Below are positions 6,483 through 7,271 of a stretch of DNA of 7,271 nucleotides, one piece after another. The stretch spans positions 625 to 7,895 of the forward strand of contig DNYO01000246.1 of the NCBI GenBank assembly GCA_003506795.1, given 5' to 3'. Each line of letters starts with the position of its first letter. Position 1 is the stretch's first letter. The position numbers and the translations under genes were made by a program. The notes under the pieces were generated by a model. That model had not been told where the DNA came from. It saw only the letters and a program-made list of their open reading frames with translations, and made no database searches. This DNA is from Deltaproteobacteria bacterium (GTDB lineage Bacteria > Desulfobacterota > Syntrophorhabdia > Syntrophorhabdales > Syntrophorhabdaceae).

Positions 6483-6827
6483 ATGAAAAAGGCACCAAAA
6501 TTCTTCATTTGTGTGGCCATCGCACTGTCGTTGTTCCATCTGTGGGATGGGCAGGCTCTTTCCGGCGATTCAACCAACGTGATAAAAGACATAACAGGCT
6601 ACACGGGAAAAGAGTCCGCGCAATCCGGTGGGGGCTCTTATTTTCAGGTGGCCTACGTAGGGGCTTACGGGGAAACGCAGAGAAACTGCGAAAGACCCAA
6701 CGCGTTCACCGGCGCATGCAACTGCCCGGCCGGCTACAGCCCTCAATTGGTCAGTGCAGGGGAAATCACCACCCCCTATGCGGACGGTTTTCCCCCGAGG
6801 TATTACGGTTTCCACTGCGAGAAATAG
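6483..6827 (+). CDS. Small exported cysteine-containing protein, unknown function
   Basis: 114 aa, not recognised with confidence. Residues 1-25 form a classic Sec signal peptide: positive MKKAPK, a hydrophobic core (FFICVAIALSLFHLW) and a likely cleavage after GQA. The mature part of about 89 residues is glycine-rich (SGGGSYFQVAYVGAYGE, 48-64) and then carries four cysteines, C69, C79, C81 and C112, in the arrangement NAFTGACNCPAGYSPQ ... YYGFHCEK, which suggests two disulfides in the periplasm or outside the cell. From memory, similar N-x-x-TG-x-C-x-C-P-x-G-Y modules end some pilin-like and phage-tail-like proteins; this is only a resemblance. The ATG at 6483 follows AGGAGGAAG (6470-6478) and gives the signal peptide at the true N-terminus; an in-frame start at 6426 would add 19 residues with no ribosome site. 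Confidence 0.72.
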   Translation: MKKAPKFFICVAIALSLFHLWDGQALSGDSTNVIKDITGYTGKESAQSGGGSYFQVAYVGAYGETQRNCERPNAFTGACNCPAGYSPQLVSAGEITTPYADGFPPRYYGFHCEK

Positions 6828-6878
6828 TGACCCTCGACGCGACGAAAGACGCGCGTTGCAGGGGGCGCTCATGGTGCT

Positions 6879-6894
6879 TGATTTTGCAAAATCA
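6879..6894. repeat. 16-bp perfect palindrome TGATTTTGCAAAATCA
   Basis: A perfect dyad with no spacer, extendable by GC/GC on both sides with one bulged base. It lies 51 bp after the stop of the exported-protein gene. Having no loop, it resembles a dimeric regulator's operator more than a terminator. No gene product in the window can be tied to it. Confidence 0.5.
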
Positions 6895-6929
6895 GCCTGT
6901 CTTTCGGGTAATGACCACACATAAAAAAG

Positions 6930-6961
6930 CTTGAATGTTTGAGTGTTTGAATGCTTGAATG
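6930..6961. repeat. Four tandem copies of an 8-bp repeat
   Basis: The units are CTTGAATG, TTTGAGTG, TTTGAATG and CTTGAATG, consensus YTTGARTG, perfectly in register over 32 bp. The period of 8 is not a multiple of 3 and the tract is intergenic, so a change in copy number would alter spacing between regulatory elements without touching a protein. Confidence 0.85.
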
Positions 6962-6974
6962 TGAAAGCAAAAGT

Positions 6975-7040
6975 GAGGGACTTGTTTCAGCGAAGATGGT
7001 CGGTCTCTCATCACACAGGTGATCAGGCGCCTCTTTTTTT
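6975..7040 (+). terminator. Terminator-like or attenuator-like structure before the last gene
   Basis: A seven-T run (7034-7040) directly follows CCTC (7030-7033), which can pair with GAGG (6975-6978). An inner pairing CTTG/CAGG (6981-6984 with 7024-7027) and an apical hairpin ATCAC-ACAG-GTGAT (7010-7023) fit inside. The stems are short, so efficiency is doubtful. The next gene's Shine-Dalgarno begins only 7 nt after the T run, leaving no room for a promoter in between. It is therefore either a chance run or an attenuator within that gene's leader. Confidence 0.35.
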
Positions 7041-7056
7041 ACACATGGGAGGATGT

Positions 7057-7271
7057 ATGAATGAGATGTGTACCGCACGGAAAATCGTATCAGGAGTTCT
7101 TGCCTTCGTTGCTGCCATAGCCCTTTACCCCGTCTTGTGCACCGGGCTGGATGAAAAACCGGAATGGAAAGAGTATGTTTCTCAGGGGAATTACTTTACA
7201 TGTTCCATTCCCGCGAACTGGAGCAAATACGATCCGGGTTTCGGACTTTCCCAGGACGAGAAAAAGGTATA
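7057..7271 (+). CDS. Exported protein of unknown function, N-terminal part (cut by window edge)
   Basis: 71 codons are visible. The start has the form of a Sec signal peptide: a short polar stretch with R8 and K9, a hydrophobic core IVSGVLAFVAAIALYPVLC (10-28), then a likely cleavage around CTG (28-30). The cysteine lacks a proper lipobox (PVLC), so a lipoprotein is unlikely. The mature start contains a pattern YFTCSIPANWSKYDPGFG, reminiscent of the F-x-x-x-IP-x-x-W opening of PsbP/DUF1795-like beta proteins, but too little is visible to assign it. The ATG at 7057 follows GGGAGGA (7047-7053); a second in-frame ATG at 7066 is less well placed. It follows another exported protein on the same strand, but the 229-bp structured gap argues against a simple operon. 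Confidence 0.7.
   Translation, partial: MNEMCTARKIVSGVLAFVAAIALYPVLCTGLDEKPEWKEYVSQGNYFTCSIPANWSKYDPGFGLSQDEKKV

Noticed and set aside
6975..7040. c-di-GMP (GEMM) riboswitch before the last exported protein
   Set aside because: The expected conserved core elements and tetraloop/receptor pattern are not seen.

Overview
The window (7,271 bp, roughly mid-50s % GC by eye) looks like chromosomal DNA of an anaerobic deltaproteobacterium-type organism (Desulfobacterota, Syntrophobacterales-like). This is inferred from the style of the PAS-PAS-LuxR regulator and the overall gene content; no phylogenetic marker was formally tested. There is no sign of phage, transposon, CRISPR, rRNA or tRNA.

Left third, minus strand (2318 down to 1): a tight three-gene unit. 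A TIGR02757/DUF2400-family protein overlaps rimO (ribosomal protein S12 methylthiotransferase) by 11 bp. rimO is followed after a 29-bp gap by the first 85 codons of lysS (lysyl-tRNA synthetase), which runs off the left edge. Both recognised genes serve translation. The unit has one recognisable promoter, in the 2340-2430 region. The upstream gene is odd: family-like sequence and a strong Shine-Dalgarno both lie upstream of its first usable start codon.

Middle (2430-4170), plus strand: a divergent promoter with a perfect TTGACA box drives a cytosolic one-component regulator (two PAS domains, coiled coils, C-terminal LuxR helix-turn-helix). After its stop come three copies of TATGGTAAC-like sequence in inverted orientation, then a 54-aa protein with a CPHC...CC zinc-ribbon-like motif. 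The repeats could be operator sites for the regulator or another factor.

Right part, plus strand: a complete UvrD/Rep/PcrA-type superfamily 1A DNA helicase (654 aa, TTG start, all helicase motifs present). Then come two exported proteins without recognised function: a 114-aa protein with four cysteines in its mature part, and a larger one cut by the right edge. The 229-bp gap between them holds a 16-bp perfect palindrome, four tandem copies of an 8-bp repeat and a terminator-like element touching the next gene's ribosome binding site.

Most of the window is ordinary housekeeping. The least explained parts are the start of the TIGR02757 gene, the TATGGTAAC repeats with the small zinc-ribbon gene, and the structured gap between the two exported proteins. 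I see no clear new multi-gene system.
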